A DNA stretch of 64,000 nt from Nostoc calcicola FACHB-3891 (GTDB lineage Bacteria; Cyanobacteriota; Cyanobacteriia; Cyanobacteriales; Nostocaceae). Position 1 is the first letter of the stretch, and each line of letters starts with the position of its first letter. Of the stretch, positions 25,095 to 34,005 are shown one piece after another. Position numbers and translations under genes: made by a program. The stretch is from the NCBI RefSeq assembly GCF_014697355.1, contig NZ_JACJRQ010000024.1:1-64000 (forward strand). The letters run 5' to 3'. The notes under the pieces are model-generated. The model saw only the letters and a program-made list of their open reading frames with translations, ran no database searches and had not been told where the DNA came from.

Positions 25095-25122
25095 TTAGGG
25101 GCGCATGGCTATGCGCCCCTAA
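25095..25122. repeat. Hairpin TTAGGGGCGCAT/ATGCGCCCCTAA
   Basis: A perfect 12-bp stem with a GGCT loop located 35 bases after the first rhomboid stop, followed by a short A run on the plus strand. It is related to the palindromes at 1883-1911 and 2306-2333. Confidence 0.7.
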
Positions 25123-25202
25123 AAATTTATGTACCTCATGTGATTGGGAACCGCCGTATACCATCAAAGTCTAAAATGTAGGCGCACAGACCTATTCTAA
25201 TT

Positions 25203-25285
25203 CTGAATTCTGACTCCTGAATTCTGACTCCTGAATTCTGACTCCTGAATTCTGACTCCTGAATTCTAACTCCTGAATTCTGAAT
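25203..25285. repeat. Tandem 14-base repeat ctgactcctgaatt
   Basis: About six head-to-tail copies of CTGACTCCTGAATT, with minor changes in the last ones, lie between the two rhomboid genes. The same unit recurs at 39652-39722. This is an LTRR/STRR-type array. Confidence 0.85.
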
Positions 25286-25388
25286 GCTGTCTTTTTGCCA
25301 AATTACTCTGAGTTCAAATACCTAAACTCAACAACTGCGGGTAATACAAGCTATATTGCAGTTAGTTAATAATTTAGGAAAAACACCT

Positions 25389-26060
25389 GTGTTTCCTCTC
25401 TACGATGAAAATCCCACGCGAATTACCCCGTATTTCACCTACGGGTTAATTGGCATGAATATTTTAGTTTTTCTTCATGAGGTGACCCTGCCAAATGCAC
25501 AATTGAATCAATTTTTAAGTGAGTATGCAGTAATCCCTCAAGAGTTAACCACCAATTTGTCTGCGGAATGGATAACCTTATTTACGTCGCAATTCTTACA
25601 CGGCGGATGGTGGCACTTAATCTCAAATATGGTGTTTCTCTGGGTTTTTGGCAACAATATTGAAGATCGTTTAGGTCATTTTAAATATTTAATTTTTTAT
25701 TTGACATGTGGTGCTTTAGCTGCATTGTGCCAATGGTTTATTAGCATCAATTCTGAGATTCCTTCTTTGGGAGCAAGTGGCGCAATTTCTGGTGTTTTGG
25801 GTGCCTATATTATTCGCTTTCCCCAGGCTAAAGTGATGACTTTAGTCTTTTTGGGGATTTTCATCACCACGATCCGAGTTCCAGCACTGGTAATAATCGG
25901 ACTTTTCTTTGTGCAAAATATAATCTCTGGTCTTGCAAGCCTGCAAACAGCAGCTCACATGAGTGTGGAAACTGGTGGAGTTGCCTACTGGGCACATATC
26001 GGTGGTTTTGTTTTTGGAATGATTCTTGGTCCCCTATTTGGGTTGTTTAGACGTGACTAA
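25389..26060 (+). CDS. Rhomboid family intramembrane serine protease (second of a pair)
   Basis: I place the start at GTG 25389 (223 residues). This makes the N-terminus (VFPLYDENPTRITPYFTYG) match that of the first rhomboid, and an AGGAAA lies 10 bases upstream. An upstream in-frame TTG at 25356 would add 11 residues. Catalytic Ser130 is in GASG and His203 in AHIGGF (numbered from the GTG). The LHGGWWHLISN segment and six to seven membrane helices are intact. Sequence similarity to the first copy runs over the whole length. The substrate is unknown. Confidence 0.9.
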   Translation: MFPLYDENPTRITPYFTYGLIGMNILVFLHEVTLPNAQLNQFLSEYAVIPQELTTNLSAEWITLFTSQFLHGGWWHLISNMVFLWVFGNNIEDRLGHFKYLIFYLTCGALAALCQWFISINSEIPSLGASGAISGVLGAYIIRFPQAKVMTLVFLGIFITTIRVPALVIIGLFFVQNIISGLASLQTAAHMSVETGGVAYWAHIGGFVFGMILGPLFGLFRRD

Positions 26061-26069
26061 TGGGGATTG

Positions 26070-26178
26070 GGCATTGGGAGTGCTGAGTGCTGAGTGAGGA
26101 GTGAGGAGTTAAGAGTTAGTATTGTTTCTCTGCCCCATGTCCCATACCCCATTCTCTATGCCCCATGCCCCATTTTTT
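26070..26178. repeat. Purine/pyrimidine inverted repeat spacer
   Basis: GGGCATTGGG, GCTGAGTGCTGAGTG and GAGGAGTGAGGAG tracts are followed by CCCCATGTCCCATACCCC and CCCCATGCCCCATTTTTT. The latter pairs roughly with the former. It lies between the convergent rhomboid and Wzc-like genes and may terminate both. Confidence 0.6.
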
Positions 26179-28359
26179 CTACGTTTTACTCGCACCAGCT
26201 GAAACTTCTTCTGATTCTTCTTCTTCAACATTTTCTGCTTCTACTTCGGGTGAAAAGGTTGGTGCAGGTAAAGAAACGACGATATCAGCACCATTAATAA
26301 TTGCTCCTAATAACCCCAGTTCCGATTCAACTAATTGATCGATCGCTTCACCGAGCATATTCTCTTCTGTATAGTGTGGTCGTGCCACTATTACCATGCC
26401 ATCGCTGTAGGGCTGGATTAACAATGGGTCATTGGATAAGCTCAAGGGACTAGTATCTAAAATCACTAAATCAAAACGCTCGCGGACATCATCCATCAGC
26501 CGCCGCATTTCGCTAGATTCGAGAATAGCAGCGGATTGCCGCACTGGGCCGGGACTGGGAAGAATGTATAAATTTTCGACATCAGGAACTAAACGAATAC
26601 ACTCACTTAAGTCAGCGTAATAACGCAGGGGTTCAATGGTGGCTTCAGGATCGGGAATTACTTTCAGAGACGCACAACGAGAAGGCGATCGCAAATCTGT
26701 TTCGATAATCAAGGTTCTTTTCCCTGCGCGGGCACAAGCAATACCCAAGTTATATGCACTAGCCGTTTTACCCTCTAGGCTACTGGTACTAGTAATCAAC
26801 ACCACCTTTAAGTTTTTACCACCAATTCGCCGCAGATTACTACGGAACTTTTCATAAAATTCTAAATAGGGAGAATCTGGAGAAAGTACCACTGGCACTG
26901 CCTCTTTATCCAAATCATCAACTAGCATTAAAGGCAACTCTCCCAACAGTGCCACTTCCCGTTGCTTGAGGCTTTCGCGGATATCTTCTCTGGTTTTGAA
27001 AGTTCCTTCCAGCGATCCCAATAAAAATATCACCCCACCACCGACTAATACGCCCAAGAAAGCACCCACGGCTAGGGTAACAGGTACACTCTTAGGAGGT
27101 TTGATATCAGGAATAACTGTTGGGCGTCTAGCAATGCTGAGACTGCTGGTTGTTTCTGCTTCTGCGGTTTTCGCATCCGTTAGCTTGGCCTGCATTTGGT
27201 CATAGATGGCTTTTTTAAGTCCAACTTCCTGTTCTAAACGCGATCGCTCTAATTGCTTATTCGGTATCAAAGAATACTCTTGTCGTAGTCGCGCTTCTTG
27301 TTGGATTTCTTGAGTTAATTGTTGTTGGAGTGTCTCCCGCTGGGTTTGCAAAGACACCATTTGGTTTGCCAGCTGTTGGCGTGCTGGATCTAAACTGCTT
27401 TGGGTGCGAATATTGGCAACATTACCCTGAAGGGGAGCCGCTATACCATTACCGCCTAACACTTCAGCGGCACGTTGTTGGAGTAATTCTTCAGCAGCTT
27501 GTTTCTGACGCAGCAACTGAATCATCGTTGGGTGTTCAAGTCGTAAATCTTTCCTTAGCAAAGCGATTTGCGACTCAACTTGATAAATTTGCGCTCGCAA
27601 GTTGGCAATAATCGGATCGGCACTTAAAGCAGAGGAAACATAAGCCTGTCCGACTGTTAAGCCTAACTTATTTTGTAAACTGCGAATTTGACCATCAACC
27701 CCAGAAATAGTTAATTGAATTTGGCGTTGGAGATTTTGGCTGGCAGTAACGGCGGTGAGCAAACTGCCATTTTCAGCTGCTAATATTGCTGTGCGCTCAA
27801 TGCGATCGTACTGTTCCAGCCTCTTTTCTGCAATTTGCAATTCGCGTTTGGTTTGTGGTACGCGATCGTTAATTTTTTGAATAATTGCTTGTAATCGCCC
27901 AGTATTGATGTCATTGCTCAACTTAACCATTGATTGCATCAATTCCGCCAACACTTCTATAGCTCGTTTGGGGTCACTATCTACATATTTCAGTTCAAAG
28001 GTAGTAGTTTCAAAGTCTCCAGTCCTAGCATTTTTTTTAGGTAGAGAAAGAACAATACTTGCACCGAGTTGTTTCGGTTTGATATTTACTTTCTCTGCTG
28101 CTGCTGCAATTATCTGATTTGATAGTAAAACTTCCTCATTTAATTCCTTTCCTTGCTGTTGGATTTCACTACCAGTTGCAGAGAAAGAAACTGGTGGACC
28201 AGCGTAGGTAAGTGCAGCAGATGCTATGTAACTAGGAGGTGGATCTGGTTGCATAGCCACCACCGTTGACCCCGCTATAACTAAACCAAAACTAGCTAGT
28301 CCAATCCATTTGTATTTTTCAAAAGCAATAAGGTAGCGCTTAACAATTGGTGGGGTCAT
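26179..28359 (-). CDS. Wzc/GumC-like exopolysaccharide chain-length protein with degenerate tyrosine-kinase domain
   Basis: This 726-residue protein has a first membrane helix at about 17-34, a long periplasmic coiled-coil region (about 150-400), a second helix at about 425-447, and a C-terminal BY-kinase-type P-loop domain. The nucleotide site is altered. Walker A reads TSTSSLEGKT (to T532). Walker A' reads LIIETD (553-555, Glu for the usual Asp). Walker B reads LVILDTSP (631-638). The C-terminus is acidic and has no Tyr cluster. It should control polymer length together with the Wza-like exporter encoded just upstream (189 bases). Kinase activity is doubtful. Confidence 0.88.
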   Translation of the reverse strand: MTPPIVKRYLIAFEKYKWIGLASFGLVIAGSTVVAMQPDPPPSYIASAALTYAGPPVSFSATGSEIQQQGKELNEEVLLSNQIIAAAAEKVNIKPKQLGASIVLSLPKKNARTGDFETTTFELKYVDSDPKRAIEVLAELMQSMVKLSNDINTGRLQAIIQKINDRVPQTKRELQIAEKRLEQYDRIERTAILAAENGSLLTAVTASQNLQRQIQLTISGVDGQIRSLQNKLGLTVGQAYVSSALSADPIIANLRAQIYQVESQIALLRKDLRLEHPTMIQLLRQKQAAEELLQQRAAEVLGGNGIAAPLQGNVANIRTQSSLDPARQQLANQMVSLQTQRETLQQQLTQEIQQEARLRQEYSLIPNKQLERSRLEQEVGLKKAIYDQMQAKLTDAKTAEAETTSSLSIARRPTVIPDIKPPKSVPVTLAVGAFLGVLVGGGVIFLLGSLEGTFKTREDIRESLKQREVALLGELPLMLVDDLDKEAVPVVLSPDSPYLEFYEKFRSNLRRIGGKNLKVVLITSTSSLEGKTASAYNLGIACARAGKRTLIIETDLRSPSRCASLKVIPDPEATIEPLRYYADLSECIRLVPDVENLYILPSPGPVRQSAAILESSEMRRLMDDVRERFDLVILDTSPLSLSNDPLLIQPYSDGMVIVARPHYTEENMLGEAIDQLVESELGLLGAIINGADIVVSLPAPTFSPEVEAENVEEEESEEVSAGASKT

Positions 28360-28370
28360 GGTAGGGGCAT

Positions 28371-28547
28371 TAATTAGTCATTTGTCATTTGTCATTTGTC
28401 ATTGGGCATTGGGCATTGGGCATTCGGTATGGGGAGTGATGGCTGTTGACTGATGACTAAGAAGTGATTCTCCTTGTCTCCCCCATCTCCCTCATCTCCC
28501 TCATCTCCCTCATCTCCCTCATCTCCCCACTTCCCACTCCCCACTCC
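28371..28547. repeat. Repeat-filled spacer between wza-like and wzc-like genes
   Basis: GTCATTT repeats, GGGCATT repeats and five tandem CATCTCCCT units (about 28484-28527) fill the gap. No gene is seen. The wzc-like gene may need its own promoter or read-through across this tract. Confidence 0.65.
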
Positions 28548-29915
28548 CTAATTTGAACCACCACCGAAGTTGTCAAAAAATCGGAGAAAGGATTGGACAT
28601 TGAAGAAGGGTTGGGTAATGGTACTCAGTAAATTAGTGATTCTACCGACGAGGTTTCGACCAACAACAATAACATCATTATCTTGAAGTGGCACGTTTTG
28701 GGATGCATCGCCTCCCAGAGCTTTTTTAGCATCTAGTTTTTGGGTAATAGCTTTGCCTCGTTCAGGATCGAAGCGAACTAAGGCGATACTCCGGAGGTTA
28801 GCAGTGTCGAGATTTACTCCTCCCAAAGCATCGATAAATGTGCTGCCATTAGGTAGCGCTTGAGTGGAAATACCTCCAGCAGCGTAGTTTAAAACTCGGA
28901 CTCTAATCTGTGGTGTGGCTAAGGATGAACGTGCTACCAAATTGCGGTCATAACCGTCATCATTGCCGACTTCACGACGAGGCACAACGATCGCATCTCC
29001 GTCTTGTAAGCGCAAATTAGGGATTGAACCACCATTTTGCAGTGTTGCATACAAGTCAATAGTTTGCGAAACCACTGAACCATCCATTAACTTGCGGCGT
29101 ATTTGCACTTGTCGCAGGTCTGCATTCAAAGTTGAACCACCAGATATTAATAAAGCATCAGCAACGCGGGGTGTTGGTGAATTAATCGGATAAATTCCTG
29201 GTCGAAATATTTCCCCGCTAATGGTAACTTGAACTGGTCGCGCTCCCACCAAGGATACTACCACAATCGGATCTGGTAAAATTCGACTTAAACCCAAGCG
29301 AATTTTTTCTTGAGCTTCTTCCAAAGTCAAACCTTGTAATGACACCGTTCCCACTTGGGGGACTACAATGTTGCCTTCTGGACTAATTAAAGCTTGAAAA
29401 CTCAAGTCTTGACGCTGGGTTGCTAGGGCTAAAACTATTACTGGATCCACAACATAACGATTTAAACCCAAACGAATTTTTGCTTGAGCTTCCTCCAAAG
29501 TTAAACCTTGCAAGGAAACTGTTCCCAGTAAGGGCACCACAATGTTACCTTCTGGATTAATTACAGCTTGAAAGCTTAACTCTGGAAAGCGCTGAACCGA
29601 AACGCTAATTCCATCTCCGATTCCTAAGCGATAGGGACCAGGAGGACGCTGAAGCACAACGCCAACAGCATCTCCTGGTCCCAAAAAATAGCGGCTGAGT
29701 TGAGGCGAAATTTCGTCATTTGCGCTTGGAGGTACAACATCCTCAGTACCTGGCACAGGGGAAGGCGGTTGCCCTTGAGATGGGAAAGGCTGAGCCACAA
29801 CCATCTGGGTAGGTGCTGTTAAGAAAACGCCTACTTGAAGACTGACAAAACACAGGGCGCTGAATGCACGCATATAAGAACTGGGAGTTATCAACATCGG
29901 TGCAGGAAAACTCAT
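28548..29915 (-). CDS. Wza-like polysaccharide export protein with SLBB domains
   Basis: The 455-residue protein starts with a signal peptide (about 16-41, ending VVAQ). The polysaccharide-export domain is duplicated: LSFQAVINPEGNIVVP (113-128) and LSFQALISPEGNIVVP (171-186) begin two copies 58 residues apart, each with GTVSLQGLTLEEAQ. SLBB-type domains follow (ITISGEIFRPGIYPI-like at about 230, and a second near 340). It should form the outer-membrane exit for exopolysaccharide, working with the Wzc-like protein encoded next. The internal duplication is unusual for Wza-type proteins. Confidence 0.9.
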   Translation of the reverse strand: MSFPAPMLITPSSYMRAFSALCFVSLQVGVFLTAPTQMVVAQPFPSQGQPPSPVPGTEDVVPPSANDEISPQLSRYFLGPGDAVGVVLQRPPGPYRLGIGDGISVSVQRFPELSFQAVINPEGNIVVPLLGTVSLQGLTLEEAQAKIRLGLNRYVVDPVIVLALATQRQDLSFQALISPEGNIVVPQVGTVSLQGLTLEEAQEKIRLGLSRILPDPIVVVSLVGARPVQVTISGEIFRPGIYPINSPTPRVADALLISGGSTLNADLRQVQIRRKLMDGSVVSQTIDLYATLQNGGSIPNLRLQDGDAIVVPRREVGNDDGYDRNLVARSSLATPQIRVRVLNYAAGGISTQALPNGSTFIDALGGVNLDTANLRSIALVRFDPERGKAITQKLDAKKALGGDASQNVPLQDNDVIVVGRNLVGRITNLLSTITQPFFNVQSFLRFFDNFGGGSN

Positions 29916-30128
29916 GTAATAATTGGTCGCGCCGACTCGTCATTCTACTCTAAAAATGTCCTCGATGTCTCTTTTATCTGCAAGTATTTACCAGGAAAAA
30001 GCTGAAAAATTGTGTCAACTTTAATTTCTAACTTCATATTTTGAACATCTTTTAACTGAGTTTATGTCATAGAGCGATCGCACAAATACTTCTCATAAGT
30101 CTCTGCACAAATGTAGCTGTCACATACT

Positions 30129-30851
30129 TTACATATGACGTGCCATCAATACAGCTTGTACCGTTTCTCCAATAGATTGGGCTAGAGGCCAAGATGTTTC
30201 TACTTGTCCCAAAGGTTCCATAGGAATCATAATACTCACGCCCACCCAAGGAATACGCTGTTTATGCCACTGTGCATATTGGTCTGCTACGAACCAGTTT
30301 AATGGTGATGAATTTCCAGCGTTTGGCATAGCATACCATTGCAAGACAGCGAAGGTCTGCTGTTGTGTGGAGGCACGAAAGAACCTAGCTTCTACTTTCG
30401 TGTCTACATTAGAAGCCAACTTAGCAGACGGCTTGACAGTAAATTCAGCACCACGGTATTGAGCTACATCCCATTTTCCCCAGCGTGACTTTCCCCAGCC
30501 GTTAACCTCTGTCCACTCTACCTCCGGTTGATCCATAGGCCCGTTTTGCGGCAGCAAAAGTATAATTGCCTGAGATTCGGAGCCTTCTTTTTTAATTACC
30601 TGCAAAGACCATTTATGTTCGCCAATTTGCTGTTCTGCTTGTTCAATAGTTTGCCAACCAGGAATAATTAACCCGGTCTTGCGGATTTCTCTTAATTCCT
30701 TGAGATTAGCCACAGGTGGCGGCTGTTTCCATTGCCAGTGTCCTGTCAGGTATCCAGGAACCCCTCCCATGGCCAACAGTACTAGTAATAAAACAAGTGC
30801 TGCCACCTGACTCAATCGGTTTTCTTTGAAAAACTTAGAGAAGGAAATCAT
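30129..30851 (-). CDS. Cyanoexosortase-associated protein
   Basis: I place the start at ATG 30851 (240 residues); an in-frame TTG lies 15 bases upstream. One membrane helix (about 13-33) ends in GGVPGYLTGHWQW, followed by a globular outside domain with GLIIPGWQTIEQAEQ and a late VAQYRGAEFTV. This fits the proteins encoded beside cyanobacterial exosortases, often annotated as cyanoexosortase system-associated proteins. It is probably a partner in sorting surface proteins. The upstream gene encodes the exosortase (190 bases). Confidence 0.72.
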   Translation of the reverse strand: MISFSKFFKENRLSQVAALVLLLVLLAMGGVPGYLTGHWQWKQPPPVANLKELREIRKTGLIIPGWQTIEQAEQQIGEHKWSLQVIKKEGSESQAIILLLPQNGPMDQPEVEWTEVNGWGKSRWGKWDVAQYRGAEFTVKPSAKLASNVDTKVEARFFRASTQQQTFAVLQWYAMPNAGNSSPLNWFVADQYAQWHKQRIPWVGVSIMIPMEPLGQVETSWPLAQSIGETVQAVLMARHM

Positions 30852-31041
30852 CAGTAAAATTTGCAATACTTACGCAAAATTTTACTTTAAAAAATCACAC
30901 TATGAGTTCAGTAATATTTAGGACTTATGGGGGGAGTGGGGAGATGGGGAGATGGGGGGAGGCCGGTACACGGAGACGCAAAGAAAGATAGGGGACAAAG
31001 AATAACTAATGACAAATGACAAATGACAAATAACAAATACC

Positions 31042-31929
31042 CTATGCCTCATCCCCAATTTCTGGAGATGCTGAGAAATAGTTATTAATCCAATTTAGTA
31101 AGGGTACTAATGACACGAGCATACAAGCAGAGTATACGTCGCCACCCCAACCTTCATGGAGCCATTTAAAAGCCCCTTCTTGACCTGTGCCGTGAAAGAA
31201 GGTCAGTAGAGTGTTACGAATAATATTGGCAGTAATACTAACGATGACAGCAATAGATAAAAACGATACAGTTGTCCGGCGTGAAGATAAGGCGCCTGTC
31301 CAATAAAGCAACATCAAACCTACGTAGAGGGTAGTGAACAACATTTTTAGCCCTGCACAGTAGGGGGCAACTTCTACAATCCGTCCTCCCACGTAGAGAT
31401 TTATTTCATCCACAGTTACTTCCATACCAAACTGATTCAGTATAAAGCCTGCGGTGCCAGCGATGAAGCTTTGCAGAGGCAAGGTATAGGGAGCAATCAG
31501 GTAGGGTACTGAAGTTGGGGTTGCTAAAAATATCAGTAGCAGGGGAAATGCTTGCGATCGCAAACCTGATATTCCCTTAAACCACAAGCACAACCCCGCT
31601 AATATAACAGGCAACGAAAGGTTAACCCACTCTCTAACACCGCTAAGATAAAATACTCCCGCTAATAACAACAAAACACCGCCCAAAGGATGGATAGTAT
31701 CTGGCAAACGTACCCACTGTTTCCGGTTCAGCCACCCCAAATAACCAGCAAATGGTAAACCAATAATCCCGTGACTGAAATATTCGTGTTCTGTACTAAT
31801 ATTTTTGTGCAGCCAACCATCCAGCCAATGTAGCAATATAGGAGCATAAAGCAGCAGCAAAACGCCTAAAATGGCTAAATTTAACAAGCCTGACACATTT
31901 CTGTTTCTAATCTGTTGCTGGAGTGCCAT
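31042..31929 (-). CDS. Cyanoexosortase (probably type B)
   Basis: Exosortases are integral membrane enzymes that cut PEP-CTERM-type sorting signals, usually in organisms that make exopolysaccharide. The 295-residue protein has eight or so membrane helices and the catalytic set: C191 in APYCAGLKM, R238 in NIIRNTLL, and H258 in WLHEGWGGD. The neighbours are a partner protein and Wza/Wzc-like polysaccharide genes, as is usual. The type (A or B) is judged from overall look only. No protein with a PEP-CTERM tail was found in this window, so targets must lie elsewhere. Confidence 0.87.
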   Translation of the reverse strand: MALQQQIRNRNVSGLLNLAILGVLLLLYAPILLHWLDGWLHKNISTEHEYFSHGIIGLPFAGYLGWLNRKQWVRLPDTIHPLGGVLLLLAGVFYLSGVREWVNLSLPVILAGLCLWFKGISGLRSQAFPLLLIFLATPTSVPYLIAPYTLPLQSFIAGTAGFILNQFGMEVTVDEINLYVGGRIVEVAPYCAGLKMLFTTLYVGLMLLYWTGALSSRRTTVSFLSIAVIVSITANIIRNTLLTFFHGTGQEGAFKWLHEGWGGDVYSACMLVSLVPLLNWINNYFSASPEIGDEA

Positions 31930-31990
31930 GATTTTAATTAATTGTTAGTCATTGGGCATTAGTCATTGGACATAAGGCATTAGTTTTAGA
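31930..31990. repeat. GTCATTAG/GGCATTAG short repeats
   Basis: Copies of ATTAGTCATTG and ATGACTAATG lie in opposite orientation in the gap between the aminotransferase and exosortase genes. They can form a weak hairpin and reach into the 3' end of the aminotransferase gene (to about 32012). Confidence 0.5.
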
Positions 31991-33163
31991 CTAATGACTA
32001 ATGACTAATGACTGCTGAGAATTTGTTGAGACTGCATTGCCGATCGCTGCTACAACTTCTTTGATTTGGCTACTGCTCAAACCAGGATACATAGGTAATG
32101 ATAATATTTGTTTTGATAATTTTTCTGCTTGGGGAAAATCTCCAGGCTGATAGCCTAAGTAGGTAAATGCTGGCTGGAGATGACAAGGAATTGGGTAATG
32201 AATACCACTTTGAATTCCCGCTGCTGTTAGCTGTTCTTGGAGTTGCTGACGTTCTATGGGGCAAGAATCATCAACTCTAATCACATAAAGATGATAGACG
32301 TGTCCTGCGCCACTTTGGTTTTCGATGGGGATAATGCCAGCAGTTGCTAAAGGTGCTAATTGTGAATCATATTCTTTGGCAATAGTCAAGCGATCGCGAT
32401 TCCAGTCTGGCAAATATGGTAGTTTCTGGTGCAAGATAGCTGCTTGCAAGGTATCCAAACGGCTATTTGTACCTGGTTCAGTGTGAAAATATTTTTGGGA
32501 TGCGCCATAATTTCGCAAGCGTGCCATCTTTTGGGCGACATCGGAATTTCGTGTCAGCAACATTCCCCCGTCTCCAAATGCTCCCAAATTCTTGCTCGGA
32601 TAGAAACTAAAAGCTGCTGCTATTCCTACTGAACCAGCGTGATATCCGTCTCTTTGGGCGAGGTGTGCTTGTGCTGCATCTTCAAAAATTAGTAGTTTGT
32701 AGGTATCAGCAAAGTTGAATAGATCGTTTGGTGATACCATTTGCCCATAGAGATGCACAGGAATAATTGCTTTAGTTTGAGGCGTAATTGCCTTTGCTGC
32801 TGCCTCTAAGTCAATTAAAGCTGTTTGGCGATCGCAATCTACTAGAATTGGCTTAGCACCAGCGCGTAAGACTCCAATCAACGTTGCTACAAAAGTATTT
32901 GCTGGTAAAATCACTTCATCCCCAGCACCAATATTACACGCTTGCAATCCCAAGGCGATCGCATCTGTACCTGATGCCACACCAACTCCATATTCTGCCC
33001 CAGACACTGCCGCAAATACCGCTTCAAAATCTGAGAGTGCTTGCCCTAAAACAAAATCCCCTTGTTCCAAAACAGATTGGATGGCATCTTGCAATTGCGT
33101 TTGAATTGGTTCGTGTTGTAATTTCAAGTCTACAAAAGGAACTCTAATGGCCATTTTATTCAT
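31991..33163 (-). CDS. DegT/DnrJ/EryC1/StrS family sugar aminotransferase
   Basis: These PLP enzymes make amino sugars for polysaccharides and antibiotics. I place the start at ATG 33163 (390 residues), with AGGA 9 bases upstream; an in-frame GTG at 33169 is too close to that site. The PLP-binding Lys is in FYPSKNLGAFGDGG, the Asp that holds the pyridine N is in IFEDAAQAH, and GTDAIALGL forms the phosphate loop. The gene is first in the minus-strand polysaccharide/exosortase set, so it probably supplies a nucleotide-linked amino sugar. Confidence 0.93.
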   Translation of the reverse strand: MNKMAIRVPFVDLKLQHEPIQTQLQDAIQSVLEQGDFVLGQALSDFEAVFAAVSGAEYGVGVASGTDAIALGLQACNIGAGDEVILPANTFVATLIGVLRAGAKPILVDCDRQTALIDLEAAAKAITPQTKAIIPVHLYGQMVSPNDLFNFADTYKLLIFEDAAQAHLAQRDGYHAGSVGIAAAFSFYPSKNLGAFGDGGMLLTRNSDVAQKMARLRNYGASQKYFHTEPGTNSRLDTLQAAILHQKLPYLPDWNRDRLTIAKEYDSQLAPLATAGIIPIENQSGAGHVYHLYVIRVDDSCPIERQQLQEQLTAAGIQSGIHYPIPCHLQPAFTYLGYQPGDFPQAEKLSKQILSLPMYPGLSSSQIKEVVAAIGNAVSTNSQQSLVISH

Positions 33164-33169
33164 TATCAC

Positions 33170-34005
33170 TTGTCCTGAAATTTGCTATTTGTTTGTATTG
33201 CTTTGTAGTTTATTACAAAAGAAAATTTTAATTTTATGATGTAATGTACTGCTGCTGTTAGTCACACCAATAAATTTCTTTTGATGAAAAAAATCAAAAT
33301 CATGCAAAATTTTCACCTTTAAAGAGTAAGAGGTTTAATGTATTTGTAGGAACTATCTTGTATTGTTTGGTGTAAATAACCCTCTCCAAACCAGAAAACA
33401 TGAAGTTTTTGAAATTTGTAGAAAGTCTGTAGCTTCCTCAAAGCAGGGTGGGTTAACTGATAAATATTCAGATGCCAAGCCAAAAGACTCGATATCAGTA
33501 GCTCGTTTGTGGAACCCAAAATACCTTGCTGGCTCTCCAACACAGTGCTTCAACTTTCTCAGATAAATTTTGAATTTTCAATTCGGCGCAGGGATACTAG
33601 CTGTTATCAGTAAAATTTGCAAACAAAAATTACATTATTTTAGCTATTTTTAAGTAAAATTACGCTAAATATATTAACAGAAATTTTCCCTTCTGTACAT
33701 CAAGAATCACAGACCCTTTATTGTATCCTTAAGGCTAGGTTACCCTGGCTGAATCAAAATCTAACGCAGTCTGATTGCAAAATTTGAAGTAATAGAGACT
33801 ACACCAGCGATCGATAAAGAACATTCACTACCAGTAAATAGTAACTGGCACAGACTCCGTAGCCGACTTAATGGAAGAGGTAAAAAATTTTTGCCTCAAA
33901 CTTGTTTGTCAGAGGCAAAATTAGGGAATGCTTAAAAATAGCAATTGATAACCCAGAAATAAGGGATATATCAATTTACACTATCGAGAAATTATTAAGG
34001 TAGCA
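33170..34005. other. 836-base spacer without convincing gene
   Basis: This divergent region lies between the aminotransferase and the kinase-like gene. Short open frames on both strands around 33319-33566 have no ribosome-binding site, no family resemblance and an odd composition, so I do not call them. It must hold two promoters. No repeat array or strong hairpin was noticed. Confidence 0.4.

Noticed and set aside
25203..25285. Tandem 14-base repeats that could suggest a CRISPR array
   Set aside because: The copies are directly adjacent with no unique spacers of 30-40 bases; they are LTRR/STRR repeats.
33319..33566. Overlapping 65-75-residue open frames on both strands
   Set aside because: No ribosome-binding site, no family resemblance and low-complexity composition.
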